64,000 nucleotides of DNA, taken from the NCBI RefSeq assembly GCF_007097365.1, contig NZ_VJZR01000012.1, forward strand, positions 1-64,000. The letters are read 5' to 3'. Positions 35,282-45,034 of this stretch are shown here, piece by piece (positions within the stretch are counted from its first letter, which is position 1; each line of letters starts with the position of its first letter). Source of the DNA: Flavobacterium franklandianum. Its GTDB lineage: Bacteria > Bacteroidota > Bacteroidia > Flavobacteriales > Flavobacteriaceae. A program made the translations under genes and the position numbers. The notes below the pieces were generated by a model that was not told where the DNA came from, did not search any database, and saw nothing but the letters and a program-made list of their open reading frames with translations.

Positions 35282-36739
35282 TTAATTTCCATTTTCGTCA
35301 ATTGCTTTATAAACCTTTGTAAAATCAGTAGGATCGTAACAATTATAACTTGCATCAGACTGAAAATGATTCAATAAAGTTTTGTCTTCGCTCAAAAAAG
35401 AGAAAACCGTTCTAAACAAATTGACAGAAGTTTTCAATTTAGAATCGTATTCTGAATGCTTTAAATCATTCCATTTTATTGCTAATTTGGCTCCAAAAAT
35501 TGACTGAATCAGCAGTTTATCGGTGACTTTTTCTTGAGATTGCAAAGCATAATCAAAACCTACAAATCCGCCGTGATCAGCCCCAATAATGATAATGGCT
35601 TCGGGATCGTTTTTTTCGATTAAAACAACGATTTGCTTTAACCAATGATTTGCTATTTCAACATTTTCAAGATACTTAATCCTTTCTTTTTCTTTATTCG
35701 TTTCAGCAAATTTATAAGTCCCAATGTGACCAGGTTTAAACTTTTCGATAAAGAAAAAATTATTCGACTTTGTATTAGTTACAATCTGTATTTCTATGGT
35801 TTTAGTAATTTCTTTGATAAATGACCAACCATCACTTAAATAAGGAAGTTCATCATATTTAAAATTAGAATAATCATAATACATTTTAGGCCTATTCATT
35901 AACAAATAAGGTCTTTCCGAAATAAAAAATGTTTTGTAATTGTTATTCTTGAAGATTTTCAATACAGGATTTTCGCCGATAATCAAATCTCTGGCATATC
36001 TAAATTTCGAAAATTCATTCGAAAAATGATGCTTCATAAAAAAACAAGACGAATTAGAAAACAAGGTGGATTCGTAATTACTGCGATAATCAGGATATAA
36101 AGTGAATTTTTTTTCTTTCAAAAAAGCATCAAAAGCCGAGTTGTCATAATTATATAAACTCCCTTTCAAATTAATATCTCCAGCATAACCATCGGGTTGG
36201 ATGTAATAAATATTGGGTGACTTCTTGAATTTAGTGTTTAAAATAGCATCGGGTTGATTTTGCCATTCTGCTGCATTGGAATAATTGAAATAAATAATTT
36301 TTCCCAATTTTAAAACAGGAATAACCGACATCAAAAAAACCAAAACAATGAAGTATTTATAATTTTTCATTTTAAAAATCAACAAACCCAAAATCAGAAT
36401 CGCTAGCAAACCCAATTTTTTATAAGAACCCAAAATATTTGAAATCCCAAATAAATAAATGGGTAATATCAATATCATTAAAATAAAAATTGCTTGAGAA
36501 ACAAAGCGTGCATATTTGCTTTTTTGAATGATTTTTGAAATACTAAAAAGAACAGCAACACTAGCACCAATATAATAAAGCAAAAAGAACAAGATTTGCT
36601 CCCAAGAATTAACTAAATCAAAATTGTTTGAAAAATAAAAAACCATGGCATAAAACCCAACACTAAACCCCGCTAAAATCGGATAATCCTTAGAATTATT
36701 CAAAAAATCATTAAACCTATCTTTGATATTAAGTATCAT
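35282..36739 (-). CDS. Sulfatase-fold membrane protein
   Basis: The 485-residue protein has four or five N-terminal membrane segments (about 20-165) and a soluble extracytoplasmic alkaline-phosphatase/sulfatase-like domain. Metal-site motifs are YIQPDGYAGD, the Ser/Thr-rich SNSSCFFMKHH nucleophile region and IIGADHGGF (about 385-392). It resembles LTA synthase or phosphoethanolamine transferase-like enzymes, which decorate glycans or lipids. It lies 21 bp after the NoeA-like methyltransferase gene. Confidence 0.75.
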   Translation of the reverse strand: MILNIKDRFNDFLNNSKDYPILAGFSVGFYAMVFYFSNNFDLVNSWEQILFFLLYYIGASVAVLFSISKIIQKSKYARFVSQAIFILMILILPIYLFGISNILGSYKKLGLLAILILGLLIFKMKNYKYFIVLVFLMSVIPVLKLGKIIYFNYSNAAEWQNQPDAILNTKFKKSPNIYYIQPDGYAGDINLKGSLYNYDNSAFDAFLKEKKFTLYPDYRSNYESTLFSNSSCFFMKHHFSNEFSKFRYARDLIIGENPVLKIFKNNNYKTFFISERPYLLMNRPKMYYDYSNFKYDELPYLSDGWSFIKEITKTIEIQIVTNTKSNNFFFIEKFKPGHIGTYKFAETNKEKERIKYLENVEIANHWLKQIVVLIEKNDPEAIIIIGADHGGFVGFDYALQSQEKVTDKLLIQSIFGAKLAIKWNDLKHSEYDSKLKTSVNLFRTVFSFLSEDKTLLNHFQSDASYNCYDPTDFTKVYKAIDENGN

Positions 36740-36760
36740 TTCGAAAAAATTAAATTGCGG

Positions 36761-38131
36761 TTAACGACGTTTTAAACTGTATAAAATCCTTTCTGACGAA
36801 TCGATTTTAATCTTTTTGACGATTTCGAAATAAACAGAATATTCATTTTCAAAATGCTCTTCATTGTAAAAATCAAAATGATTTGCAAATTCTCTTTTGC
36901 TATCTAATAAAAATTGCACCCAGGAATCGGCTCTTGTTGGAAACTCTATCAATAAATTGGGCGCCATTTTCGAGAAAAATTGTGCCGATAAAGCGAAAGG
37001 AATATTTCCTGACAAAGTAATGTGATGAATCACAGCCAAAGCCAAGCAACCATCAAGGTTTGCCTCTTTCACTCGGTCAATAAACGAAAAACGCTCCTCA
37101 TTGTTAAAACCAAAATTTGCTACTGGATTGAGCACATCAGACACAATTGGCAGTACATTTTTCTCTTTGTTTTTTAGTATTTGGCGGTAGTTTTGTTCGA
37201 CAGCATTGGGATCGAAATCGGCAACTATTATGAGGCTTGCCAAATCCTTCAACTCTCTCGAAAAAGTTCCGTCATTACCCCCAATATCAATTAAAGTATT
37301 CCCTTTTATGGACAAAAACCAATCTTTGGTAAACTCTTTTTTGAATTGATAAGCGGCATCATCATAATTGATTTGGTTGTAATAATGATCCCATTCTGTG
37401 GTTTCGTTTACCGATAAATTTAATATAAAATCGTACAATCCATCCAATAGTTTTATCTGAGCAGTTTTGGATAAATTGTTTTTTACCGTTTTTTTATCCG
37501 ACTCGTATTTCTTGTCGTATTTGGCCAATAAATGGATATTGGTCAAAATAGTAGGACTCAAATAACTTTGAAAAGGCAATAATTTAGATAATTTTTGCAA
37601 CGAAATGCCTTCAAGATGCAAAGCCAAAGTTTTCAGATGATCTTGACCAAAATATTTTGTCAAAACCAAAGGCCCTAGAAAGTGCATTATAAATTGTTTA
37701 TAAGCCAACCAAGGATTGTTTTCCTGATAAAAATCAAAGGATAATGTGTCAATAAAAATGGGTTTCCCTTCGTGAAAAGTGATATTAAAAGCCGAAGCAT
37801 CTTTTAGAGTAAAATGATGCTCTAAACACAATTTCTGAATTTTCAAAGTCAGCAATGCTGCATTTTTGTATTGCAAAAAACTCCATTCGTAAGGATAATT
37901 TATAAAAGGTATTTTTGATGCTTCGATGATAATTTCAGAATCAGTCCTGGAAATTTCTTGATGTGGAATTAAATATTTTTTATCGAAAAGTATTTGATAA
38001 AACCCACTAGAAGTTAATTGATTGTATTGCTCGAAATAGATTGGGTTAATAACTCGTTTAACGCTATTATTCTCGATAAAAACATAACCCGAAGGATCTC
38101 TAAATGACGAGGTATTTCGTTTCGATTCCAT
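36761..38131 (-). CDS. NoeA-like class I methyltransferase
   Basis: The 456-residue protein has a long N-terminal domain (about 1-255) with FRDPSGYVF and DTLSFDFYQENNPWLAYKQF, known from nodulation protein NoeA-like methyltransferases. The C-terminal Rossmann domain has NTLIDIGGNDGTFSREL (SAM-binding) and LALAVIHHITLSGNIP. It likely O- or N-methylates a surface glycan. The start abuts the stop of the 61-residue membrane protein gene (TAAATG). Confidence 0.8.
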   Translation of the reverse strand: MESKRNTSSFRDPSGYVFIENNSVKRVINPIYFEQYNQLTSSGFYQILFDKKYLIPHQEISRTDSEIIIEASKIPFINYPYEWSFLQYKNAALLTLKIQKLCLEHHFTLKDASAFNITFHEGKPIFIDTLSFDFYQENNPWLAYKQFIMHFLGPLVLTKYFGQDHLKTLALHLEGISLQKLSKLLPFQSYLSPTILTNIHLLAKYDKKYESDKKTVKNNLSKTAQIKLLDGLYDFILNLSVNETTEWDHYYNQINYDDAAYQFKKEFTKDWFLSIKGNTLIDIGGNDGTFSRELKDLASLIIVADFDPNAVEQNYRQILKNKEKNVLPIVSDVLNPVANFGFNNEERFSFIDRVKEANLDGCLALAVIHHITLSGNIPFALSAQFFSKMAPNLLIEFPTRADSWVQFLLDSKREFANHFDFYNEEHFENEYSVYFEIVKKIKIDSSERILYSLKRR

Positions 38132-38317
38132 TTATTTATTGTCTTCCGAGTTGTCAGTTTCGTCCATAAAATCATCTTCTTTTTTGTCTTTAATACCAAA
38201 AATAGATTTTATTTTATGCATAACCGTTCTGTAAAACAATAAAACACCTGCAACGGCTGCGGCTAAAAACTGAACAATTAATGCACCGGTTCCTGGATCG
38301 AAATATAATGGAATCAT
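38132..38317 (-). CDS. Small membrane protein, DPGTG family, unknown function
   Basis: The 61-residue protein contains DPGTGALIVQFLAAAVAGVLLFYR, one membrane helix (about 8-30), followed by a basic stretch and an acidic tail. Small proteins starting (Y/F)xDPGTG are seen near polysaccharide methyltransferases and sulfatase-fold proteins. Here it directly precedes the NoeA-like gene with stop and start abutting, so the two are surely cotranslated. Role unknown. Confidence 0.8.
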   Translation of the reverse strand: MIPLYFDPGTGALIVQFLAAAVAGVLLFYRTVMHKIKSIFGIKDKKEDDFMDETDNSEDNK

Positions 38318-38407
38318 TTTTATTTTTTTTCAAAAATACCTATTTTCTGAGCGAATTCAAATAAGAATCCTAATAATTAACCTATTCGAAAAATATTGGC
38401 TAAAAAA

Positions 38408-39682
38408 TTAAAATAAACTTTTCCTGAAATAGAGTACCAATACCAATAAATAGATAAAATTATCTAAAGCTTGTGCCATTACAATTCCCCGAATTCCTAG
38501 ATATTCAATTAGAAAAATGCTCGAAAAATACAAAACGCCAAGAGAAGTTAATTCAGAAAAAATAAAAGCTACAGTCATTTTTTTGGCATAAAATTGACAC
38601 CCCAAAATCAGTGAAGCTACTTTTAAAACATCACCAAATAATTGCCAAAAAAACAAGCTCGTTACAGGAAGAAATTCCTTGGTGAAAAGTAATTTTATTA
38701 GAATGGTTCGTGAGAAATATATCAGAATTAAACCAATAATAAAAAGAGGCAAAATATTTTTGTAAAAACTCCAAAAGACTTTTTTAGTTTCCAAATTATC
38801 TTTGGCCAGAGCCAATTTGGGCAAAAAATAAACAGTTAATATTGTCGAAATAAATAGCATATAATAAGTCGAAATTCGAGTCATTGTTTCCCAAAATCCA
38901 GCCTGTTCTATACCAACTACAAAAATTACATTTTTTCGAATGGCTAAATAAACCAAAGGTCCAAAAACGGAAGAAACTAAAGCCATAAGTGAGTACGAAG
39001 ACAAATTTATAATCACTTGAAAATCATATAATTTATATTGAATTAGTTTTGAAAAATGAAATTCTCTGGCAATGAAATAATAGGTTACAAAAAATAATAA
39101 AGCAGGCGAAATCACTATCGAAAGTAAGGCTCCCAAAGTCTTATATTGCACAATCATACTAATCGAAACAATCAATCCAATACAATTTCCTAAAATATTA
39201 ATCCAAATTACGGCCGCAAATTTCCCCAAACCATTAATCACCGATAGAAAAAAAACAGCAATTGCAAACCAGGGTAAAGCCAAAGCCATTGCTTTTATAA
39301 CTATCTCATATTCGAAATGAGCACCAAAAATTTGCTGGTTCCAAAATGCTGCAAAAAAATACAGCATACCACTCAAGAAAAATGCTACTACTAACAAACT
39401 GATAAAAACTGTAGAAATTGTTTTCTGAAGTTGCTGCTTGTCGTCTTTACTTTCGGCTATATATTTTACAATTCCGTTTTGAAATCCAAGAGTTGAAATA
39501 CTTTCTAATGAAGTTGAAAAATTCCTCAGATTCCCCACCAAAGCCATTCCGCTTGGACCCACAAAAACAGCTAATAATTTTGAAGTCACCAGCCCAATTC
39601 CAATTTTAATCAGAACACTTACACTATTTAAAGAAGTGATTTTAAACAGATTGGTTTGGATAATTTTTTTAATCAATTCCAA
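38408..39682 (-). CDS. Wzx-type oligosaccharide flippase (MOP superfamily)
   Basis: The 424-residue protein has about 12 membrane helices and the N-terminal signature NLFKITSLNSVSVLIKIGIGL and AVFVGPSGMALVGNL, typical of O-antigen translocases (WzxE-like). It would flip undecaprenyl-diphosphate-linked repeat units to the periplasm. The Wzy polymerase and initiating transferase are not in the window. Its neighbour is the aminotransferase at 39684, with only one base between, so they form one transcript. Confidence 0.88.
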   Translation of the reverse strand: MELIKKIIQTNLFKITSLNSVSVLIKIGIGLVTSKLLAVFVGPSGMALVGNLRNFSTSLESISTLGFQNGIVKYIAESKDDKQQLQKTISTVFISLLVVAFFLSGMLYFFAAFWNQQIFGAHFEYEIVIKAMALALPWFAIAVFFLSVINGLGKFAAVIWINILGNCIGLIVSISMIVQYKTLGALLSIVISPALLFFVTYYFIAREFHFSKLIQYKLYDFQVIINLSSYSLMALVSSVFGPLVYLAIRKNVIFVVGIEQAGFWETMTRISTYYMLFISTILTVYFLPKLALAKDNLETKKVFWSFYKNILPLFIIGLILIYFSRTILIKLLFTKEFLPVTSLFFWQLFGDVLKVASLILGCQFYAKKMTVAFIFSELTSLGVLYFSSIFLIEYLGIRGIVMAQALDNFIYLLVLVLYFRKSLF

Positions 39683-39683
39683 G

Positions 39684-40781
39684 TTAATACTGATTTAAAA
39701 TTGAAACAACAAAATCAACTTCCTCCTTTGTCAATACAGGACTTATGGGCAAACTCAGAACTTCATTATGGATTTTTTCGGTAATGGGAAAAGACAAATG
39801 ATTCCAAGCCTTAAAAGCTTTTTGCTTATGTGGCGGAATCGGGTAATGAATCATCGTTTGAATTCCGTTTTCTAGTAAATAGTGTTGCAAATCCTCTCTG
39901 TTTTCAGTTCGAATGATAAACAAATGAAAAACGTGATTTCCGGACAAATTCCAAAATGGTAAAGTAATTTTATTGTTTTTTATTTCAGAAATATAGCGTT
40001 TCGCAATGATTCTACGAACATTATTTTCAGCATCTAAATGAGGTAATTTGACATTCAAGAAAGCCGCTTGCAACTCATCTAATCTTGAATTTATGCCAAT
40101 ATATTCATTATGATATTTTGTCTCAGAGCCATAATTACGTAAAGATTGTATGACTTTTGCCAATGTATCATCATTTGTGGTAACTGCTCCTCCGTCTCCC
40201 AAAGCTCCCAAGTTTTTCCCAGGATAAAAGCTAAAAGCAGCTGCATTAGATAAATTTCCAGATTTCCTGAAATTTGAAACTGCTCCGTGTGCTTGAGCGG
40301 CATCTTCAATTACCAAAAGATTATTTTGAATGGCAATTGCATTTATTTTCTCCATTTCTGCCAATTGTCCATATAAATGAACCTCAAGAATTGCCTTGGT
40401 TTTGGATGTTATTTTTTCTGAAATCAAATCGGGATTGAGGTTGTACGTTTCCAACTTTGGTTCAACCAAAACAGGAACTAAATCAGCTTCTAAAATGGCC
40501 AAAATACTGGCAATATAAGTATTCGCAGGAACAATCACTTCATCTCCTTTTTGCATTTTCCCCAATTGAATATAGCCTTTGAAAATCAAAACCAAAGCAT
40601 CAAAACCATTACCCACGCCTATGCAATGTTTTGTACCACAATAGCTGGCAAAATTAGTTTCAAACACAGCTACTTCATTGCCCAAAATATACCAACCATT
40701 TTCTAAAACCAATTTCAATTTATCTTGAAAAGCAGTTTCATAAGGAGCGTTTGTTTTTTTTAAATCGAGGAATTTTATCAT
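39684..40781 (-). CDS. fdtB: Sugar aminotransferase, DegT/DnrJ/EryC1/StrS family, FdtB/QdtB-like
   Basis: The 365-residue PLP enzyme resembles FdtB/QdtB, which aminate dTDP-3-keto-6-deoxyhexoses. Features are the N-terminal [49 protein letters not shown] and the PLP lysine K189 in [16 protein letters not shown]. Together with the ketoisomerase at 32861 it would yield Fuc3N or Qui3N. Stop and start overlap with the FemAB-like gene by 4 bp (ATGA). Confidence 0.87.
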   Translation of the reverse strand: MIKFLDLKKTNAPYETAFQDKLKLVLENGWYILGNEVAVFETNFASYCGTKHCIGVGNGFDALVLIFKGYIQLGKMQKGDEVIVPANTYIASILAILEADLVPVLVEPKLETYNLNPDLISEKITSKTKAILEVHLYGQLAEMEKINAIAIQNNLLVIEDAAQAHGAVSNFRKSGNLSNAAAFSFYPGKNLGALGDGGAVTTNDDTLAKVIQSLRNYGSETKYHNEYIGINSRLDELQAAFLNVKLPHLDAENNVRRIIAKRYISEIKNNKITLPFWNLSGNHVFHLFIIRTENREDLQHYLLENGIQTMIHYPIPPHKQKAFKAWNHLSFPITEKIHNEVLSLPISPVLTKEEVDFVVSILNQY

Positions 40782-41755
40782 AACAATACTGTGTCTAATA
40801 AACTATAATTTGAAGTTTCCACCTCATAAAAATCGTGAACAATCGTACTTGCACCAAAGCTTTCCTTCCAATAAGACAGACCACCATTGAGCTTGCGACC
40901 TTGATTTTCGTTGGAAATTCCAAAATCAAAGAAACGTTTGTTTTTGAAAGTCTCTGAAATCAATTTTTGAAATAATAAATCCAATCCGCCCAATTCGTTT
41001 TTATCTTCTTTGCCTGAAATATATTGACAATGAGCCACGTTTGAAGTTTCGAAAATAGTGGTTCCAGCAATAATAATTCCATTTTCATACACATTAAATT
41101 GGCGAATATTTCCTGTAAATAATCCTTTCAATTTTATGATTTCATCTAAACTATGAACGGGTTTGGCTTGGTGTTTTTGGGCTAAATTCGGAATTAATAT
41201 TTTATTCCAAAATTCCTCAAAATCAGTCACCTCTTTTATCTCAAAATCATTCGACACTCCTTTTTGAATGCTTCTTTTTCTGAGTTTTGACAAACTATTT
41301 TTCTTGGACAAATCCAAAACGGCCAATGTATCTCTTCGTATTAATTGGGCATCAGCTAAAAACAAAGCATAATTCAATTCTTCGGCGGGTTTTTGATGGT
41401 AAATGGAAGGCAATAATTTCACCTGTAATTTCTCCATTTTATTGGCATTCAAAAAAGATAAAATACTTTTGAAAATTGCAATAACCGAAGCCAATTTTAG
41501 TTTCTCATTATAAACCAATCCACCATAAGTCAAGCCTTGATGTGAGAAAACTTCATTGCCAACAACATTTGCCGGAAGAACGGCAACCCATTTTTCGCCA
41601 TCCAAAACAATCAAAGAATAATCCTGAAATCGATCCGAATGATATTCCATAAAATCACGATAAAAAAGGAAAGTAGCATTTTTGGCTTGACCAATAAATG
41701 CATTCCAATCTTTATAATCGTTGTTTTGGTAGAATTTGACAGAGAAATTTTTCAC
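40778..41755 (-). CDS. FemAB/GNAT-like acyltransferase
   Basis: The 325-residue protein has two GNAT-like halves. It contains [10 protein letters not shown], the helical spacer [12 protein letters not shown] near 170, and the conserved C-terminal [27 protein letters not shown], as in FemAB/BacA-type acyltransferases. It overlaps fdtB, so it probably N-acylates the amino sugar made by FdtB, replacing FdtC/QdtC; the acyl donor is unknown. Alternatively it adds an amino acid. Confidence 0.75.
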   Translation of the reverse strand: MKNFSVKFYQNNDYKDWNAFIGQAKNATFLFYRDFMEYHSDRFQDYSLIVLDGEKWVAVLPANVVGNEVFSHQGLTYGGLVYNEKLKLASVIAIFKSILSFLNANKMEKLQVKLLPSIYHQKPAEELNYALFLADAQLIRRDTLAVLDLSKKNSLSKLRKRSIQKGVSNDFEIKEVTDFEEFWNKILIPNLAQKHQAKPVHSLDEIIKLKGLFTGNIRQFNVYENGIIIAGTTIFETSNVAHCQYISGKEDKNELGGLDLLFQKLISETFKNKRFFDFGISNENQGRKLNGGLSYWKESFGASTIVHDFYEVETSNYSLLDTVLL

Positions 41756-41790
41756 TATTTTGATTTTGACTTTGTGAAATTAAGCATTTT

Positions 41791-42393
41791 TTATTTATAA
41801 CTTAAAGGAGACAAATGCCATTTGAATTTCACGGCCATTAATCGGATTGAAATAATAAATAAAGAAGTCGTCAAATACAAAACATCCGCATCTAGATTTA
41901 GTTTTCTCAACATAAAAAAAACAATTCCTCCGAAAATACAAATTGTGGCATAAATTTCTTTCCTAAAAATAACGGGGATTTCTGTACATAAAATATCGCG
42001 AATCACGCCTCCAAAACAAGCGGTCAATGTTCCTAAAGCAATACAAATTGCAGGATGCAAACCAATATTTATTCCTTTTTCAAGACCTATTAAAGTAAAA
42101 ACGCCCAGTCCAATGGTATCGAAAAAAAACAAAGAAGTCCGTAAACTGTCGAATTTCTTTCTAAAAAGAATTGCCAAAATAAATCCAACAACTATGACAT
42201 AAACATAATTCACATCTAGCATCCAGCCTACTGGTGTTCTCCCAATCATAATATCGCGTAAAGTTCCCCCTCCAACTGCGGTTACAAATGCAATAATAAA
42301 AACACCAAAAGGATCCAGTTTTTTATGCATTGCGGTTAAAGCTCCTGACATAGCAAATGCCATCGTACCAATGATGTCTAATAAATGGAACAT
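41791..42393 (-). CDS. TRIC/UPF0126 (YadS-type) membrane protein
   Basis: The 200-residue protein has six to seven membrane helices in two repeats, each with a glycine-rich core: AFVTAVGGGTLRDIMIGRTPVGW and ACFGGVIRDILCTEIPVIF. Prokaryotic TRIC homologues form cation channels, and some UPF0126 members are proposed glycine transporters. It lies on the edge of the polysaccharide locus, 35 bp after the acyltransferase region, but is likely independent. Confidence 0.9.
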   Translation of the reverse strand: MFHLLDIIGTMAFAMSGALTAMHKKLDPFGVFIIAFVTAVGGGTLRDIMIGRTPVGWMLDVNYVYVIVVGFILAILFRKKFDSLRTSLFFFDTIGLGVFTLIGLEKGINIGLHPAICIALGTLTACFGGVIRDILCTEIPVIFRKEIYATICIFGGIVFFMLRKLNLDADVLYLTTSLFIISIRLMAVKFKWHLSPLSYK

Positions 42394-42463
42394 AAATTTT
42401 GATTTTAAATGAAGATTTTTTTAATACCTAAAAAATATAGGCATTATTCCACAAAAAGTTCAA

Positions 42464-43207
42464 CTACATATTTTGAGTATAAAAATTATAATCTTTCAAA
42501 ATGGTCTTTATAAAATCAATTTGAAAACCAGATTGATTTTTTATCCCAGTAACACTTTCAATTTTTTTGGTCAACTTATCAATGGTTTCAAAATCGTTTT
42601 TCTTTTCGGCAACCAGAAAAGTGTCTTTTATAATTCGCATATCATTATCCGAAAGTTTGATAACCAATGGATAAATGGGCACATAAGCATCCCCAATTTC
42701 TTCGAGAATAGTATGATTAATGGAGATATTATTTTTTAATGTAATAACAGCCGTTCCCGCTGCTATATCGCCCATTCGTTGGGTTTTGCTATTGACTATC
42801 ATTGCCACCAAACCTATTAATCCGCCCATCAAATTGTTTTCGACGATCCTGAAAAGCCAACGTGTAAGGTAATCACCAAAACTCGCTTGATAGCCGTCAA
42901 TTTTTACGACTTTTATCTTTACCAACCTTTTCCCGATGGTTTGACCTTCAAAAAGACTTTCTAGTGTCACGGAATAAATTATAACGGGAAAGAAAAACAG
43001 TATAATTATAGCCATTCTAGTCCACATATCTGCACTATTCAAGACATTTGATATTCCTAATAAATCAAAAAAGAGGTAAGCAACTACAATAATATAGGCC
43101 CCTTTTATGAGTAAATCCAATAAGCTGGCTGACATTCTCTCACCGACTGAAGCAGCTTTATAATTTATTACAACATTTTGTGTTGTATGTATAGATAATT
43201 CTGACAT
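42464..43207 (-). CDS. RDD family membrane protein
   Basis: The 247-residue protein carries an RDD domain (about 15-155): VGERMSASLLDLLIKGA (the Arg-Asp-Asp triplet is degenerate), a second helix, EGQTIGKRLVKIKVV and QRMGDIAAGTAVI. The C-terminal 90 residues are polar. RDD proteins cluster with SpoIIM/DUF4129/MoxR genes in Bacteroidota. A longer start at 43285 overlaps the divergent gene; ATG at 43207 leaves 21 bp between the divergent starts. Confidence 0.87.
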   Translation of the reverse strand: MSELSIHTTQNVVINYKAASVGERMSASLLDLLIKGAYIIVVAYLFFDLLGISNVLNSADMWTRMAIIILFFFPVIIYSVTLESLFEGQTIGKRLVKIKVVKIDGYQASFGDYLTRWLFRIVENNLMGGLIGLVAMIVNSKTQRMGDIAAGTAVITLKNNISINHTILEEIGDAYVPIYPLVIKLSDNDMRIIKDTFLVAEKKNDFETIDKLTKKIESVTGIKNQSGFQIDFIKTILKDYNFYTQNM

Positions 43208-43228
43208 ATTCCTTATTTTAGCACTCGT

Positions 43229-44197
43229 ATGAGAGAGATAGCATTTATAAAAATCAATAAATACAAATGGCTTGAATTTGAACAAGCTATTTTTGGTAAA
43301 GCTAAAAAAAATCCTGATGAAATGGCAAATTTATACATTCAATTAATGAATGATTTATCTTATGCACAAACGTATTATACCAAAAGCAAAACCGTTGTTT
43401 ACTTAAACTATTTAGCTTCACATATTTATCAAAAAATTTACAAAACCAAACGAACCGAAAGCAATCGATTGGTGTATTTCTTCAAAACCGAAGTTCCGTT
43501 AATTCTTTACGACTATCGCAGGTATTTGGTTTATGCTTTTGTGCTGTTTTTTGTGACCGTTTTTATTGGAGCTATTTCTGCCCGATACGATGCCGATTTT
43601 ATTCGATTAATTCTGGGCGACAGCTATGTGAATACAACTTTGGAAAACATCAAAGCTGGAAATCCTGTAGCAATCTACAAATCGGGAAGCAATTGGGGCA
43701 GTTTTATTGGCATCACTTTCAACAATTTAAAGGTCGGGATGATGTGTTACATTTTTGGAATTTTTGGTGGTATTGGCACTTTCTATATTTCGTTGCAAAA
43801 CGCCATTATGTTGGGTTCCTTTCAATATTTTTTCTTGCAACAAGGTGTTTTTTGGAAAAGCGTTCGAGGCATTTGGATTCACGGTTCGATGGAAATTTTT
43901 GGCATCGTGATAGAAACTGCTGCAGGTTACATTCTTGGTGCTTCCATACTGTTTCCTAAAACCTATTCGAGAATGAATTCTTTTAAAATTGGTTTCAAAA
44001 ACAGTTTCAAAATATTCTTGAGCACTGTTCCTTTTACCATTGCAGCGGGCTTTCTCGAAGGTTTCATTACTCGATATTCTATTGATATGCCGAATTGGCT
44101 GAGCAGTTTTATTATTTTGTTCACCTTGGCAATTATCTCTTTTTATTACCTGATTTATCCCTTTATTGTTCACCAAAAAACACAAGCTATCCAATGA
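43229..44197 (+). CDS. SpoIIM-like (DUF95) membrane protein
   Basis: The 322-residue protein has a soluble N-terminal helical region (about 1-95) and five to six membrane segments with GSFIGITFNNLKVGMMCYIFGIFGG and HGSMEIFGIVIETAAGY, diagnostic for the stage II sporulation protein M family. Non-sporulating Bacteroidota carry it beside MoxR/DUF58 genes. It starts the MoxR operon and is divergent from the RDD gene. Confidence 0.9.
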   Translation: MREIAFIKINKYKWLEFEQAIFGKAKKNPDEMANLYIQLMNDLSYAQTYYTKSKTVVYLNYLASHIYQKIYKTKRTESNRLVYFFKTEVPLILYDYRRYLVYAFVLFFVTVFIGAISARYDADFIRLILGDSYVNTTLENIKAGNPVAIYKSGSNWGSFIGITFNNLKVGMMCYIFGIFGGIGTFYISLQNAIMLGSFQYFFLQQGVFWKSVRGIWIHGSMEIFGIVIETAAGYILGASILFPKTYSRMNSFKIGFKNSFKIFLSTVPFTIAAGFLEGFITRYSIDMPNWLSSFIILFTLAIISFYYLIYPFIVHQKTQAIQ

Positions 44198-44236
44198 TTT
44201 AAAAATAAATTTTCAGGTACAATACCATTTAATCTT

Positions 44237-45034
44237 TTGCAAATATTAATTCAAAAACTATTTCGTCAACCATTGAATAAACTCATCATAATCCTTCTTT
44301 TTTTCTTTTATTCCAATGTTGGAGCACAGGATTCATTGGCTGTAGCCAAAAAAGAAAAAATCGTTTTTACCAAAAAAGATATCCTTGTCGATTCGGCTTT
44401 TGTAACGCTAAAACCTTTTTCCAAAAATTTCAAAAAGAAGTACACCGACGCAGCATTTATCTACGAATTCAAAACGCCCGAGAAAAATGCTTGGGATCGT
44501 TTCAAGGAATGGCTAGCCAATTTTTTCAAAAATATTTTCAGTTTTACCGATAGCAAATCGGCTGTACATTTTGTGGATATTTTACTCAGAACTATCGCCA
44601 TTCTTATTGTTCTTGCGGTAATTTATTTAATTGCAAAAGCCATAATGAACAAAGAAGGACAATGGATTTTTGGCCGAAATTCTGATAGAAAAATTATAAA
44701 CTATGACGAAATCGAAAAAAACCTTCATTTGGTTGACTTCGAAAAACTCATTCAAAAAAGCTTGCAGTCCGACGAAAAACGATTGACGATTCGTTATTAT
44801 TACCTTTGGATGCTCAAGAAAATGTCCGAAAAACAAATCATCGAATGGGATGTCGAAAAAACCAACTCGGATTATCTTTATGAAATAAAAAACGAAGCTC
44901 AAAAAGAAGATTTTGCCTATTTGTCGTATCTGTACAACAATATTTGGTACGGCGAATTCGAATTGGACGAAAACACTTTTACAAAAGCCAGAACCGCTTT
45001 CGAAAAATCAATAAAAACTATTAACAATGGATAA
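44237..45034 (+). CDS. DUF4129 membrane protein
   Basis: The 265-residue protein has a signal peptide/first helix (about 14-31, ending FFFYSNVGAQ), a second helix (about 113-135) and a cytoplasmic C-terminal DUF4129-like domain with LTIRYYYLWMLKKMSEK and TNSDYLYEI. The only start codons are TTG at 44237 and TTG at 44273; no ATG is in frame before the signal. The 3' end overlaps the next gene by 8 bp. It fits the SpoIIM-DUF4129-DUF4350-MoxR-DUF58 gene order. Confidence 0.82.
   Translation: MQILIQKLFRQPLNKLIIILLFFFYSNVGAQDSLAVAKKEKIVFTKKDILVDSAFVTLKPFSKNFKKKYTDAAFIYEFKTPEKNAWDRFKEWLANFFKNIFSFTDSKSAVHFVDILLRTIAILIVLAVIYLIAKAIMNKEGQWIFGRNSDRKIINYDEIEKNLHLVDFEKLIQKSLQSDEKRLTIRYYYLWMLKKMSEKQIIEWDVEKTNSDYLYEIKNEAQKEDFAYLSYLYNNIWYGEFELDENTFTKARTAFEKSIKTINNG

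Noticed and set aside
43727..44194. 155-codon minus-strand frame opposite the SpoIIM-like gene
   Set aside because: The plus-strand frame carries clear family motifs; the reverse frame is a composition shadow.
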